From: Centropus unirufus
Taxonomy: Eukaryota > Chordata > Aves > Cuculiformes > Centropidae
NCBI GenBank assembly: GCA_013397695.1
Contig: VYZI01000493.1
Coordinates: forward strand, 253,917-317,916
Direction: 5' to 3'
DNA: 64,000 nt
Shown: positions 48,476-61,200 of the stretch, one piece after another
Numbering within the stretch: the stretch's first letter is position 1
Layout: every line of letters starts with the position of its first letter
The notes under the pieces: model-generated
Database searches by the model: none
The model's input: the letters and a program-made list of their open reading frames with translations, nothing else
What the model was told of the DNA's origin: nothing
Program-made: the position numbers and the translations under genes

Positions 48476-48560
48476 CATCCTCCCCCAGCCCTGGCCCCGT
48501 CCTCCCGGGCGGCCGCATCCTCCCGCTGCCCGCGTCTCCATTGTTCCCGGTGTAAGAGAG

Positions 48561-50896
48561 GTGAAGTGTGCCGGCTTGTGTAAATGTGTTCCGTTTGATT
48601 TTATCTTTTGAATAACCTTCTCCGAGTCTCCTCTCAGCTGCTCGGAGGAAAGCTTTTGCGGTGGACCTCTCTGCGGCGTCGGGAGCTGCTAACAAGTGCC
48701 AGGCTGGAAGTGGAAGTGGCTGGGAGGGCAGGAGGACCAGTAGGAGTTGAGGAGAAATGAGTTGGGCTCCAAACGCTTTCACTCTTCATCGTCTTTCCTC
48801 TTCCCAGTTCCTGCCAAACCTCGGCTGGGATGAGGGCAGCAGTGTTGGGGTTAAGCTAGCTCATGAAAAGGGAAGACATTTATGTTGCAAACATAGACCA
48901 TCCCTCTGATCACCTTGGTTTTTCTAAACATCTCAGAGCAGCTGTGAGGGCTTTTGCAGAATGATAAAAACGTAGATCTGTAGCATCCAACGATCATAGC
49001 TTTAGTCTCATTTTGAAAGTCTTCCTGGAGCACACGACCTACCTCTCTGCCTACAAGGGACTTTCTGGTCCAAGGAGTTCTGGATGGGCGAGATGCGTTA
49101 TTTCTGATGAGCAGCATGTTTGCTGTTGGTACGAGGCAAATGACAGGGGAACTATGGTTTTTCTTTGAAACAGGATCTCAGTCGCTTTGTTTATTTGCTG
49201 TACTTGTTCACACATTTTAGTAATACTTTGTAGGCTTGCTGAGAGCAGGTACCTGGGCCTGTCATGCTTAGACCTTTTGGAGCACCTGTATTAGATTTCG
49301 TCCTTGTAAATGATACAACTTTTGCAGGCGTTCTTCGTGAGTTTGGTGATGCATGCCTTGAGAAGGAAAGAGGTGGAAAACTAGTGCCAAACTGTATCAT
49401 TTTCTGAAAGTGTTTCATGCTCTACTGAAAATCCTGTTAGATAAACTGATGGTCCGATGCAGACTTAAAATCTGCCCTGCTATGGGAAAAGTTTGCATTG
49501 GGGCAGTGTTAGTTTTTTTAAACTGTTCCAATGCTTGGGATTCGTGCTTGTGTCCAGTGACCACTGTCACCTGCAGAAGCTTTGGCTGTGCTGGGGAGCT
49601 CCAGAGCTCAGGAGGCCTGCTTCCCTGTGGATCTCATGGGGTCTGCAGACTCCTGGAACAGGGTTACTGTCAGGTTTGTAGCAGAAGCAGGCAAACCCTG
49701 CTCTCATTGTGATGAGTAAGGAAAACTCTACAAAATTAATTTTTCAATTGTTTGATTTCCTGAAAAGAGTTGTCATGGCTCTTCTTGGTGAATACTCAGC
49801 TGAATATATGAGTGTATTCCGTTTCCAAAACTGTTGTCTTTGTAGTTGTTTCTGGATGCCTGCATGCTCTTCTTCCCCAAATATCCATGGAGTTGGTCAG
49901 TGAGGTCATGTAATTGCATAAAGCTAAAAAAGATGAGGCTGACCTCTTGTATTTAGCTGCCTTGTGCACATGTACTTTTTCTGTCTTTGCTCCTCAGGCT
50001 GAGGCCTGAGACAACATATGTAATCTCATGTTTATGTTTGTGTCCTTCTTGTTGGTGTGTGTTAAGTTTCTATTTCTGTTGTAAACACATTTTATTTATG
50101 GAAAAGCCCTAATATAATGGGTTATGAAATCAAATCATAAGTAGGTAAGTAGCTAGTTGAGGAACCACAGTGGTTAAAAAAACTGGAAGAAAAAATTACT
50201 CAGAATGTGAAAAGTTTCTGCGTAGACTAAATTGTTCACCTGAAGGAACACATACTTCTGTAATATTGTTATGTAGCTTTTCAAAAGCTGAACTTCTCTC
50301 AGTTCAGAGTGTACAAGTTTATTGATACTAGAATTTAAAGCTCTGTGGAGCGTGCATGCATTCTAGAGAGAGCTGGCGCAGTAAAACCACTGAGTCTGGA
50401 AGTTCTTACTTCCAACTGGGAACTTCTGTGAACCAGTAATGTTAAAGTTGAGCTATGAGAATTCTAAGAACACATCATGGTAATGAAGTGTGCTAAGCTA
50501 AAAGAGCTTAGCTCACTCCTGGATATAGATTCTTTGCACCACAGGCTTGGTAATGTAAATTTGCAAATAGTGAAGTTCAGGGTACTGGTTCTTAGCCAAA
50601 ACACTGTAAAATTCACTGATGAGGAGGAAGGGCTTGTTGTATTCTGGAGAAAAGCAGAGTGGGGTTACCTTCTGTACCCGCTGCTGGAGATTGGTGATGT
50701 TTGTTTTATCTGGGATCTCTGTAGAGTCTTCCTCCAGCGAGGACCGCTGTGTGTGCTGTTGTCCTGTTGTAAATATGACAAATGGAGATGTGTTCGTATG
50801 GAGCAGCTTGATGCGGTGGGCCTTCATCTATCACAATCACCTTAAGTGTTTGGCATACTTTGGGATTCAGTTTGATTTAATTTTGGCTCCCGTATA
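48561..50896 (+). other. Downstream flank of the CpG island, probable first intron
   Basis: GC content falls quickly after 48.6 kb. Short open frames (up to 122 codons at 50477-50845) carry no recognisable motif. No repeat recognised. Assignment to an intron of the downstream gene rests on synteny. Confidence 0.5.
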
Positions 50897-53058
50897 AAAT
50901 ACCTTTTTCTATGTGAAGTAAGGAAAGTTAAGGAAGAAATAGTAATGTCAGTACAATGTCTCTGATGGATAAGCTGCTGTTACCCTAAACATGACACCGG
51001 GTATCCAACTTTCTTGGGCAAACTTAACAATGTCTTCCGTATTAAATGAATGGGAGAAGGAATGAAAAATAAATGCCATTGGAAATATCTTGTACTTTGA
51101 AGACTCTTGGGTGGATCCAACAGAGAAGTAGATATGTTTTATGTAAAATAAGTACTTTTTGTGCCTTTGCTTGGCATTTTAACAATAACTGCCTTTCAAA
51201 CCAGCATCATTTATGATGAGATAGATTCAGGCCTTCAGCTTGCAGTCTGATCTGCATAACTGCATAAAGACAAATGAAGTCCCACAAAGTCTCTATGGAT
51301 ATAAGTCTGCTTCTATGAGGTTGCAGGGCTTATGTGAAGGATAAGTGCTGGGATTAACCTTGTATTTAATTGTTTCGGTTTTGAGAGAAGTACTTTTGAG
51401 GTAATGTTATTTTTTTACTGAGACCGATCAGGTATTTTTTTCTTTTCTTTTTTAACTTCTGTGTGTTGGAATCTGTGCCGGAACCCTTGAGCCAGTATTG
51501 AGTTTATACAGTTAACTTACTGTTTTTCAACAGCTGAGACACAGCTATTGACAGGCCATGCCAGCAAAATACAGCCATTGGCGATAATGTATAGCTCTAT
51601 GCCAAGCACAAACTTCTGTTTAACAAAAGAGAATCCATTCAGGTTTTCATGAGATTTATTTTCTCTTACAGAAATGCTGTGAGTTACTTTATTACAGTAC
51701 TTTCCAGCAAAGTTAAAAGCGCAACTCCATCTGTTTAGCTCATAAGTACTCTATGTACATTTTAAATACACATTTTTTTATCATCTGCATAGAACATTTT
51801 ATACATCAGCAATAATGCCCTAAACTACACAAGCAGCATAGGTTTAACCTATGTAACTTAACGAATTACCATAAAAACTAAAATGCAGTAAACATATGTG
51901 AGTATTCCAGTATTACATATGTGATTGTCTTCCCCAACTGCATATAGATGTATTTTTTTCATGTAGCATTCACCACATTGGATAAAATATCTGGAAAAAT
52001 CTGTAATGTGTTCTCACAGAACTTGATTATAAGTGTGTCCTAGGGGGGAATTCTGAGCCTTTCACAAAGACTGTGGAGAGCACAACATGCAGAAGGGTTC
52101 GAATGTCCTGATAACTTCCTCCCTGCTGTCAGAACTTTATTTTGGGAGATAATACAGAGATTGATATTGCTTTTGCTCAGAAATAATTTTTGATGTCCTC
52201 TTAGATCCTATCAGTGTGTTAATGCATTCAAGGCTAGGATATCAAGAGGTAAAAGTGCGAATACTGTGATATAGTTAATATATTACTAATTTATATCACT
52301 TCATGATTTCATTGCACTTTGGAAAGCAGCACGATGTAGCGCTGTAATATATACCAGCCGGATCCTGCAATTGATAAACTCTGCTGCCATGTTAGTGTTA
52401 CACTGTCTGCATCTTGTCACACTTTGTGCAGAAAACTTCAAGGCAGAACTGCCTAATTCTTCCCTTATGACTAGGGTGACATTTTTATAAGTGCAGAATC
52501 AAACAGGCTGATGATAAAATGAAATCTGTGGGGGACGAAGTTCCAGCCTACAAACAGCAGTAGGATATAATTCATGGAGAGCCGTATATAAACTGTCTGA
52601 TCTCCTGCACTGGAAAAGAAAAACAAACAGTGCAAAAATCAAGGTCCTTATGAAACAAAATAATTTCAGGATTTAACGTGTGATGCTCTCCTAATGCATT
52701 AAGCTGTTGAGATGTTTGTGTAAGTGAACTCAGATAAGAGGCTGATATGCCTTCTGCTCTAAAATAGTTTCAAAGGGCATCTGCGTTCATAGGGTAAAAG
52801 ATGCCCATTCATAAAAATTTCTATAAGTATCTTAATGTTTTTGTACTAATCAATCTCCCATAAAGTCTGTGTTATCTTTTACTACTTATGGACCCCAAAA
52901 TGGGTATAAAAGACCTCATTAAAAGGGTTTATGTTTCCAGTAACAGTATGACCAAACCTTGTTACCTTTGTGCGAGAGGTGAAGTGAGACATATTTGTGC
53001 TGGGCAGATTTGACATTGTTCACTAGCGGTGTTGAAGAAAGAGGAAACAAACATCTTT
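50897..53058. other. AT-rich, stop-dense block without repeats
   Basis: No open frame of 60 codons or more on either strand over about 2.2 kb, and no CR1 or other transposon recognised. Contains scattered homeodomain-like cores. Could be ordinary intron or a cluster of non-coding elements. Confidence 0.5.
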
Positions 53059-56000
53059 TCACACTCTCTGTATTTTAACCTTCACGTGATTGCCCTGGAA
53101 ATGGGTCAAATTTTCTTTTCTTTCATTGTTGGGTTTAGAATTGAAACAGGAAAGTGGTGATGCGCTTCTAAAAGGCATGCCCATGTATGTATGTATGTAT
53201 AAAGGACTTTGAGCAGGCATTTCTGATGATCTCTGGCCTAAAGCTCTAGTCATCAAGCATGAGCCGTGTTCAGCCTAACCTGGGTTTACTTTGCTGTGCA
53301 GTGAGCAGTGCATTACGCAGGCTGGCTGCCTCCGATGTGGCTGTGTTTGGTGGTTTAGTGGGAAGAGGCAAAGGAAGGGAGCAACTTGTAAATTCACCGG
53401 CTTTCTGAGGGCTTCCTTTGGTAACGAAGATTGTTTAGTCTTGCTTTCAACAAGTGCATCTGTAGTTGTACTTCACAAGCATTCTCCAGTTTTGTGAAGG
53501 GTGGGAAAGGGAGCAAAATAAATATTAAAGCCAAGAAATGAGTACATTTCAAGGGATTCATGGATGATTGGTCTGTAAGTGTTGTAACAATATTTCCAGA
53601 TGCAGTGGATGCTTTTCGAGTTTTTCAAATGTGAGGGAACTCTATCACCTCCTTTGCTGACCTCCTGAAGTGTGATTCTCCCTGGTTTTGACCGCACATA
53701 CAGTGGTTCCTGACATAGGTCACTGCTCTGTGTGAGTCTGTCAGACGGAATGTGTCCGAGATGGATGACGATTGTCAGGCCTTTAATGACCTTTGGGTTA
53801 TTTAATAGCACTGAGCATTCCTAGATGTGGCAGTAACTATATAAGGAAATTTAAAGCATCTTCTCATTTTGTGCCAATAAAGTCTCCCTTAAAAAAGGAG
53901 TTCTTCATGAAGTATTGGTAAACTCAGCCAACTGTCTTCTTGCTAAAATAATCTGATGCTTCTTACCTTGTAGAAAACTTTGCTAATGACCACAGTACGT
54001 CAGGTGTAGAAAGGGAGGTGGTTGATGCTCAGGGTACTGAGGTGCGATACAGTTATTTTAGACCACGATCACTTGCAGGTTTTCTGGAAGTGTCTGTGAA
54101 TATTGGTTTTCAGTTAATGTTTTGACCTGAAAAACATTTGGGTTTTTGCATAAAATCTAGTGTGAAGGTGCCCTGCGTGAATATTGCTTTAACAATATCA
54201 AACAAAAATGAATCATTCATACAGGAGAAAGACTGCCGTCATCCCTCGAGGAAGAAAGCTTTATTAAGCTGCTGTTCTCAGGAGCTTCCTCTGTCGCTGT
54301 TGAACCTGACAGTTACACTCTGTGATGAATTTTTGTCTGAGTCAGCAAAAAGATCTGAAAGTTGTGATTGTCTTCTGGGGATCGGGAAAGCTTGTATAGT
54401 CAGGGGGTGTTAGGACGTAAGGGAAAGCTAGTTGGCGTTAGTGTTCCTTTTTTATAGAGATTATGAAGTTTTCTTTTTAAAAGACTTGTAGAAAAGAACT
54501 TTCACATTTTTAAAATTTATTTTTATGATCACAGATTATTTCTACCCAACATGAAATTAAGGGATTGGGAGTGGGAATAAAATAGAGTGCATAGGAAAGG
54601 AATGTGCAGAGAGTGGTCATCCAGTTGTCATAGTACATTGCTTGAATATGTAGAATAGGTGGCAATTTGTAGGCCGAGCCAGTGGATTTGTTGTCTTAGT
54701 CTGACAGTTGAAAGTAGATCATGCAGACCAGGCATGTTCAGGCTTTTCTGGTGCCTGTCAGGAACCTGTACTCCCTGTTACATACACTGTATCTGATCAA
54801 ATGTAAGGCAGCTTTAAGTGCGAGTTCACTGTTGGTTTTCAAGGAACAACAATGTGAAAGGACAAACTGACAAAACCTCTAATCTCTCAATTCTTTGTGC
54901 TTCGCTGTCTAGCAAGTATGGGGCTTTCCACAGCTGCAGTGGGAATGAGACTATGGTTCCATATTCAGAAAGTGTGGACTCTGCTATAGTTACGTGTTAC
55001 ATACCTGAACTTTGCTGTAAAATTGGGCAAATCTTAATTTCTCATATTTGCTTGGGCACAGGTTCAGTGAGGTGGTCTCAGGTCTGTTGCTGGCATCTTG
55101 GGTGCCTGAAGTTGTTGCCCTGTTACCTGTGGGATGCTTCTGTGTGTTGGGGGATCCCGGGTGTGCTGCCTCAGCGGTTTGAGGGCTTGAGACTCCTAAC
55201 ATGGTTGGGTGAGAAAACAGAACCTGGAAAGTTGTCCATAAACGCAGGACATGCTGGGTTTTTCTATTCCCAGAACGCTGTAAGAATATTTTACTGTACA
55301 GATTGGTTTCCCTATTAGTCGTATGGTTTGTATTGGGTGTATTTGACTTAGACTGGGCTTGGGCATCAAGTTATTTGGGTGTGGGTTCTCAGATACGTCA
55401 GTCCTGTTTGGGATTGTAGCGCTCAGTTGTTGGCTTGTGAGTTAATGGCATCAGGAACCTTCAAGATTTTTGTTCCTAATAATTATAGGAATTAACCATG
55501 ATTCGTATCTTTTGATCAGTCTTTCTGTTTCAGTGTATTCTAGCACTTAATTAGCGAGAATTAGCTGCAGGGTACCAAAGTCATTGAGGTAGAATCTGAT
55601 TTCCACAATCATTTTATTCAACAGAGCACAATCCTGAGAAGTCTTGAGTTTTATGTTTTTAGATTATTTTTGCTGTTAATTAATGGGCCAGGATGTCTAT
55701 GTTGTTATTGCTCTTATAAAATGGCTCCTGGACTTCTCATGTTTTGGCTTGCCTTGATCTGAAAATGGGCTTAAGTGCTTTAGAATTGTTTGAGAAGTGT
55801 GAAACTGGAAAGAGGAGCAATCACCTTGGGGTATGTGCTAGAAGTCAGTGGGATTCCTTGCTCGTACTGTTCTCGGAGTATCACCTGGAAGTTCCTGTTG
55901 GGGAAGTGTATTGTCTTTTGAAGAGGATACATTGCAATAGCACATTGGATTTAATAGTTACTTGATTTGACTCTTTTTTTCCCCTCTTTGGAGTGAGGAT

Positions 56001-58160
56001 CAGCCCGATTAAACCAGTCTGATTTCCAATTCTGTAATTTTCTTGTAAGTGGGATAGTTCTTACTTGATTTAAACTGACTGCAAATATTGGTAGTGAGGT
56101 GGTGGATTTGTTGCAACAACGTGGAAAAAAATCCTAGCAGTACAGAAATGGGCTTTTCAAAGACAACTTTATTGTCTCGGCAAATTTACATGATCTGTAA
56201 GATGCTTTTGTTCCAAGAGGGGGTTTGAGGAAGTGGCCTGGATGTTCACTTCCATTAATTTTGATTTTATTTATACTCCTTCTCCCCCTGCCTGATTTCA
56301 TACTGTCATTATATGTGTCCGTTTATGTACTGACTCTTCTGCTTATTCTTGATGAAGAAGCTTGATGCTATTCTGATGCTGTCATAATAGAGTTCTGGTG
56401 AGACTGCAGTGACTCCCTGTTCCACTGATGAAAATTTCTTCTTGCGTCCCAGTTCATAACTGGTTGACTACTTTGGAGAACTGTGATACGTTTTCTTTGT
56501 GTTCACTGCTGGTCAGTGGTTTCCCTAATGGCGCATCCTTGTTTTTCCTTATGCACTGAAGGAAAGAAAGGGCTACCACCAGCATATACTGTCTGAGATA
56601 CTACTTCTACCTACACCTTAATCATTGTCATGACACTGTTTTGATATTCTTCTGTGGCTACCATCTCTGAAGGGCCCACACACCCTATGAAAATGTCTTG
56701 TGTACCTCACCCGTGATTCTTTTTCCTTCCTTAGGGGATTATGTGGACTTGTTTTTTTCATTGACTGTGTTATATGTGTGTTGCCTTGTCATTGCATCTG
56801 CAAAACTGAAGTAAATAAGCTTATTTATGTGCTTGAAGTGGTTTTTCCATGTTTCATATTTAGTTTCATATTTTTTAGTTTCTAGGTGTATTGGTCTTAT
56901 GGAATAGGTCCCTGAAAGGCCTTTATATTTATTGTAGGTAGGATAGACCGATGGCATTTGAGGAGTGAATCAGTCACTCAACTTTAGGGAGGGCGCTTTC
57001 AGATCTTCTGGCCCAGGCCACTGTTGGCTGTGAAAGGTGGCGGCTGAAAGCAACACTGTTGTGCTTGAAAAACAGGATAGAAAGCATAGGATTTGCTTGG
57101 TCTGTCTGCAGGGAATCTTCTAGTAAAGAGATGTTCAGTCTATCATGTTTTGAACTAACTGGATTTTTTGAAGCTACCGTTCCTTGTGTAGGTGAAGGGT
57201 ATGTTTGAAACACAGCTGAAATGCAATACATGTACGTAAAAAGTGAAGTTTTGCTGGGATATGGCACTGCCTCCTCAGCAGGTTTAAATGAGAAAATATT
57301 CCTTGCCATCACCACTACGTGAAAAGCCACTCTACAGCCAGCCAAGGGTATTTCTCAGAACCTGTTTCTAGATGTTGTGCAGAATATAATCTCACCCTGA
57401 ATACATTTTACCATAATGAAATCAGGGGAAAAAAATGTGTCCTTAGTGCATGGCAATGTCCTTAAGTTGAAATTGCAACTTAGGAGAATGGTTCCTGTAT
57501 TCTAAACCACTTGCATTGCCCTCAGTCTGAGAGCCTGTATTGCCTTCAAATACTGAAGTAAGATCTTGAACTATGACTCTTTAGGGTCCGTTTTGTATGT
57601 TATCCATGTCCTTGTGACCTATAGCTTAGTTACTGTGGGTATTTTCCTGAAAGTTTTCCTTACCTGTCATGTAGGTAAAGGAGGGATGACTTCCAGAAAC
57701 TCTGAGTGCGTTTTTGCTGCTGACTTCAAATCTTTTTGTTCTCTTAAAAAGAGAGTTTTAGGTGTAAGTCAAGCATGCAAACATTAAAATTGCAACACTG
57801 TACTTATGCTACCTTAATTTACCATCCTAAGCATACAGCACTATATTACTAATATATTTTACCTTAATATTATATTGTGGTCTTTTGGCATACATGAACG
57901 CAGTATTCCCCTCCCCGCAGAAGTCCCTGCCTTTTCTCAATGCATGGGATGTGCGCTGCTCACTGAATAAGCAGCTGCTCTGTAATTTGCTTTCTTCTTG
58001 TTGCGTAACGTGTGTCCTCTCACTGTGCTCTGCTTAATCCTGCTCTGAAGGCAGAAGGAGTATATCTCTTTGGGAAATTTCTGCCATGGTTATCAGTAGG
58101 CTTGTGAGGTCTTCGTAGGTAGTTCCTGCTGCTCGCTTCGCACCTAAATCCTAGGTGGGT
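53059..58160. other. Probable intron, nothing recognised except a microsatellite
   Basis: Includes an ATGT tetranucleotide microsatellite at 53183-53200. Open frames such as 54818-55318 (166 codons) lack known motifs, and no transposon was identified. Confidence 0.5.
53183..53200. repeat. (ATGT)n microsatellite
   Basis: Four and a half perfect ATGT units. Confidence 0.9.
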
Positions 58161-58164
58161 CATT

Positions 58165-58285
58165 GCCTCTGTTTTGGAGATAAGAAAGTAGAAATATAGG
58201 GCCAGGAATGATTTGCCAAGGTAACAGATTGGCCCAACAGCAGTGGCGGAGCTGAGAAAAGAAGCCAAATCTCTCACAGTTCTGT
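58165..58285 (+). mobile_element. MIR-like SINE core fragment
   Basis: Diverged match to the 3' half of the ancient MIR/CORE-SINE consensus in sense order: TTTGGAGATAAGAAAG (consensus: fall-in after GATGGGAAACTGAGG), ATGATTTGCCAAGGTAAC (TGACTTGCCCAAGGTCAC), AGCAGTGGCGGAGCTGAGAA (AGTGGCAGAGCTGGGA), AGAAGCCAAATCTC (GAACCCAGGTCTC). Identified by eye; alignment to the consensus was not run. Confidence 0.5.
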
Positions 58286-61200
58286 TACAACAGCCTGGTG
58301 GTAACCAGTGTTTCGCTCTTCAGCCTCACTGTCATGCTTACCTTTTCCTGATGACAACCCTCCACCTGGTGTGTCCGTGTTCCACTGGTGGTTCTCCACT
58401 AAAGTGGTTACTCTGTGTTCATTGGAAGCAGACTGGTTCTTCCTTAGCAGTGGCCCCAGGAGAGACCACTCACCTACCTTCTCCAAGTAGCCACCTAAGT
58501 AACCAGGGCCTTAACCTTTCAATCTTGTGTGTGCCACCTTCTTCCCTCAAGAGCTACGCTGGCCACAGGAACAAGAGCACTATAAACTGATTAGTTCACC
58601 CTTGTGACCTGTATTAAACGTTGCTTATTCTTAAAAGAATATCACTACGCCTCATGGAAAGGAAATGGATATTTCCTGTTTTATGGCTAGAGATCTGACA
58701 CCTGGGAGTAAGGTGAAAATTTGTGTTCGGTTTGGGTGTCCACTGGGATCTTTAAGGGTTCTTTTAAAAAATGTAATATACAGCATTGCATTCATTTTTA
58801 TATTTTCAAAGTTTTGCTGTCATCTATTTAATTGCAGTCTTGAGTACTCAGCATTTTGGGTAAATATGACTCAAATGTGTCAGGATAAGCACGTAGAAAA
58901 CACGTTTGGTAGAAATGGCTTGTGTAGAGTCATGTGAGAACACTGGCAGGGTAAAGGATAGCTTCTATCTGCTTAAAAGGTTGTGATTTTCTTTACCTGC
59001 TGTTTGTGTCTTGTTTATACATGTTTCGGCTCTTGCAAGAAATGGAGCAAGGGTGTTATGAACTATACCTCATTGGTTCCACCTGTTTCTATGGAGCAGC
59101 TCTATCCAGTGTGCCGAAGGAAATGATGATTTGCAGGAAGAAGATCTACACATATATATCATCTATTTAATTAAAAATATTATCACAGTGCCAGTAGCTG
59201 AAGAGGCAAATCATGATAAAATGATTAAGATACCTTAATCGTGGCAGTCCCTGATTTCTATATGTTTGCATGCAACTTCTTGTGTTCTCCCAGGCCATTT
59301 TTGTAATATAATATTCTAAGAGTTTTTAAAAAGCAATCTGGAAAGAAACACCAGAAATTCTGTTATACATGCATTTATACAGACCTTTGCCACGTGGGCC
59401 AGCAGGGTAACTGATAGCAGCAGCAGGTTGTCATCTTCTGTAAAACACCAGTGTAGTGCTAGTGATGAGAAGAGATGCTTCACAGATCCTTGCAGATCCT
59501 GGAGGAATAGCGAGAAATTTAAGGGCTTGTGAAAAAAAAAATAAAATTCACAGTTTTTAAAAAGCAACATATTTTTCTTTTCTGTTTGTTTTCAAAGTGA
59601 AGTTATATGAGATGGGCTGAAGCAGTTAGGCTGTGAATGCTCAACAGGGAAGGGCCCTCTCCTGGACCCTGTTTTGAGCTGCTTCTGACACATGGTCTTT
59701 ATGGTAAATCCAGTCAGTGAGTTTCCCTGGCAAAAAATTAGTAACTGAGAAAAGAAAATTGCAAGACTGGTGGAGTGTGTAAAGCAGTTCACCTTGACAC
59801 GAGCAGCAGAGCAGGCACAGATGATGGGGTGGACTCTCGCAGTTAAGAGGAAGGAGCAGGGTTGCCCTTTTCAGTGACTGCTGTTAGATTGGCTCAGCTT
59901 TGCCATGCAACTGCACTGTTATCAAAACCAAATGAAATGGCATTTGATACGTTATTAGAAACGTTTTTACAAAGACTTATGGAGACCTGTGTGTGATACA
60001 TGATATTTCACAAATACCAACCAATTGGAGTGAAATGATAAACTCCTAAAAGTACTTGGAAGATGCTGCTAGCCTTAGCTAGGCATAGTGCTTGCTTTCT
60101 TCCCTGCATATAAATGTCATCTGAAGCCTCTGGACCGAGCCTTTTTGAGTGCCTGAGTTTCACAGTGTGAGGGCTGAAACTGCATTGTTCTTTTGAGGGA
60201 ACTTTACTGTGGTAGAAATTCCCATGTAAATTGTCAAAATGAACTGTTTTCTCTGTTTGTAATTTAGTGCCATGAAATCAGTGGGCTTTTTTCCAGATGA
60301 AAAATAACATTGCCTATGATTTTTTGAATAATTTAAACGTATTTTCTCTACTGGTGACATCCCTGTGGATCTTGATGTGTAACTGTGGCTTTGTTGATAA
60401 GAGTTTTGAAAGCTTTCCAATGTGCACCTTTGACAGCAGATTGTGGTCATGCTGCTGCTGATCTAATACTGATTTTAGGATCAGCAAAGTGGTGAAGGTT
60501 TTCATGCATAGATAATTTATGCATGGTAAGTAGATTTTCTCTGAGTAATCCTGTCGATTGTAATAGGACTGCTCACAGCTCAGTATGAGTGTAAGTCTTC
60601 ATGGGATCAGGCCCTGCACTGGCGTGTGTTCAGCAACACGGAGTGTTTAGAAATAACTGCAGCAAGTCTTAAGAGTGTTTGTATCATATCTTGCATTTTA
60701 GAATGTGTTAATTTTATGATCTGTGAACGTTTTCACAATGATTTGTGTTTGATTACTTTCTTTTTGCAAGTCAACACATTTTAATTCGTTCTTACAAACA
60801 CTTGTGTTCATTTCAAAATTTTTTTAGCTATGTCTTATTTTTCTGAGTATGGTGATTTTGTTACATGTTTTTTATTTAGAACCATTAAGTAGGGTATTAT
60901 TTTTTACTTTCAGGCTTCTGCAATATGTTAAAAATTGAACTTTTGATAGTGTGAAAGCTAGCTGTGTTTCCTTTTTATATTGGAATACATCCACATTTTA
61001 ATAGTGCAGATACATATCTTCTCTGATATGAAAATACTTATCATGTTTAATGGCCTGATAGGGCTCTTAAAAAGGATATCAGGAACCTGTCAAACTCTAA
61101 TTTTTTTTTTCTTTCATTTGGGAGAGGACTGCATTGATGGCAGTTTTGTTCATGGTAATGCTTCAAACAGAAGTAGTTTAAAACATGCACTTAGGCCACG

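Larger units (their letters stand above)
46910..48560. promoter_or_regulatory. CpG island, likely promoter and non-coding first exon of the gene downstream of SNX4 (probably ZNF148)
   Basis: Abrupt change from AT-rich flank to very GC- and CpG-rich sequence, with GC boxes (GGGCGGGCGGGC at about 48460-48471), a minisatellite and an assembly gap. This is the only island in the window and by far the best promoter candidate. In amniotes ZNF148 follows SNX4 in the same orientation, so the island is assigned to its 5' end by synteny. No ZNF148 coding sequence is present, in keeping with its non-coding first exons and long first introns. A bidirectional promoter is not excluded. Confidence 0.8.

Noticed and set aside
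47608..48583. Several other overlapping open frames of 266-322 codons on both strands
   Set aside because: All run through the same 452-base N gap and owe their length to N and GC richness.
47064..48782. Minus-strand open frame of 572 codons across the CpG island and gap
   Set aside because: It includes about 150 unknown residues translated from N and a tandem repeat whose unit length is a multiple of three. The GC-rich island lacks stop codons for compositional reasons, and there is no recognisable domain or start context.
54818..55318. 166-codon plus-strand frame in the probable downstream-gene intron
   Set aside because: No recognised motif or good splice sites, and no repeat of family-level similarity; treated as chance.
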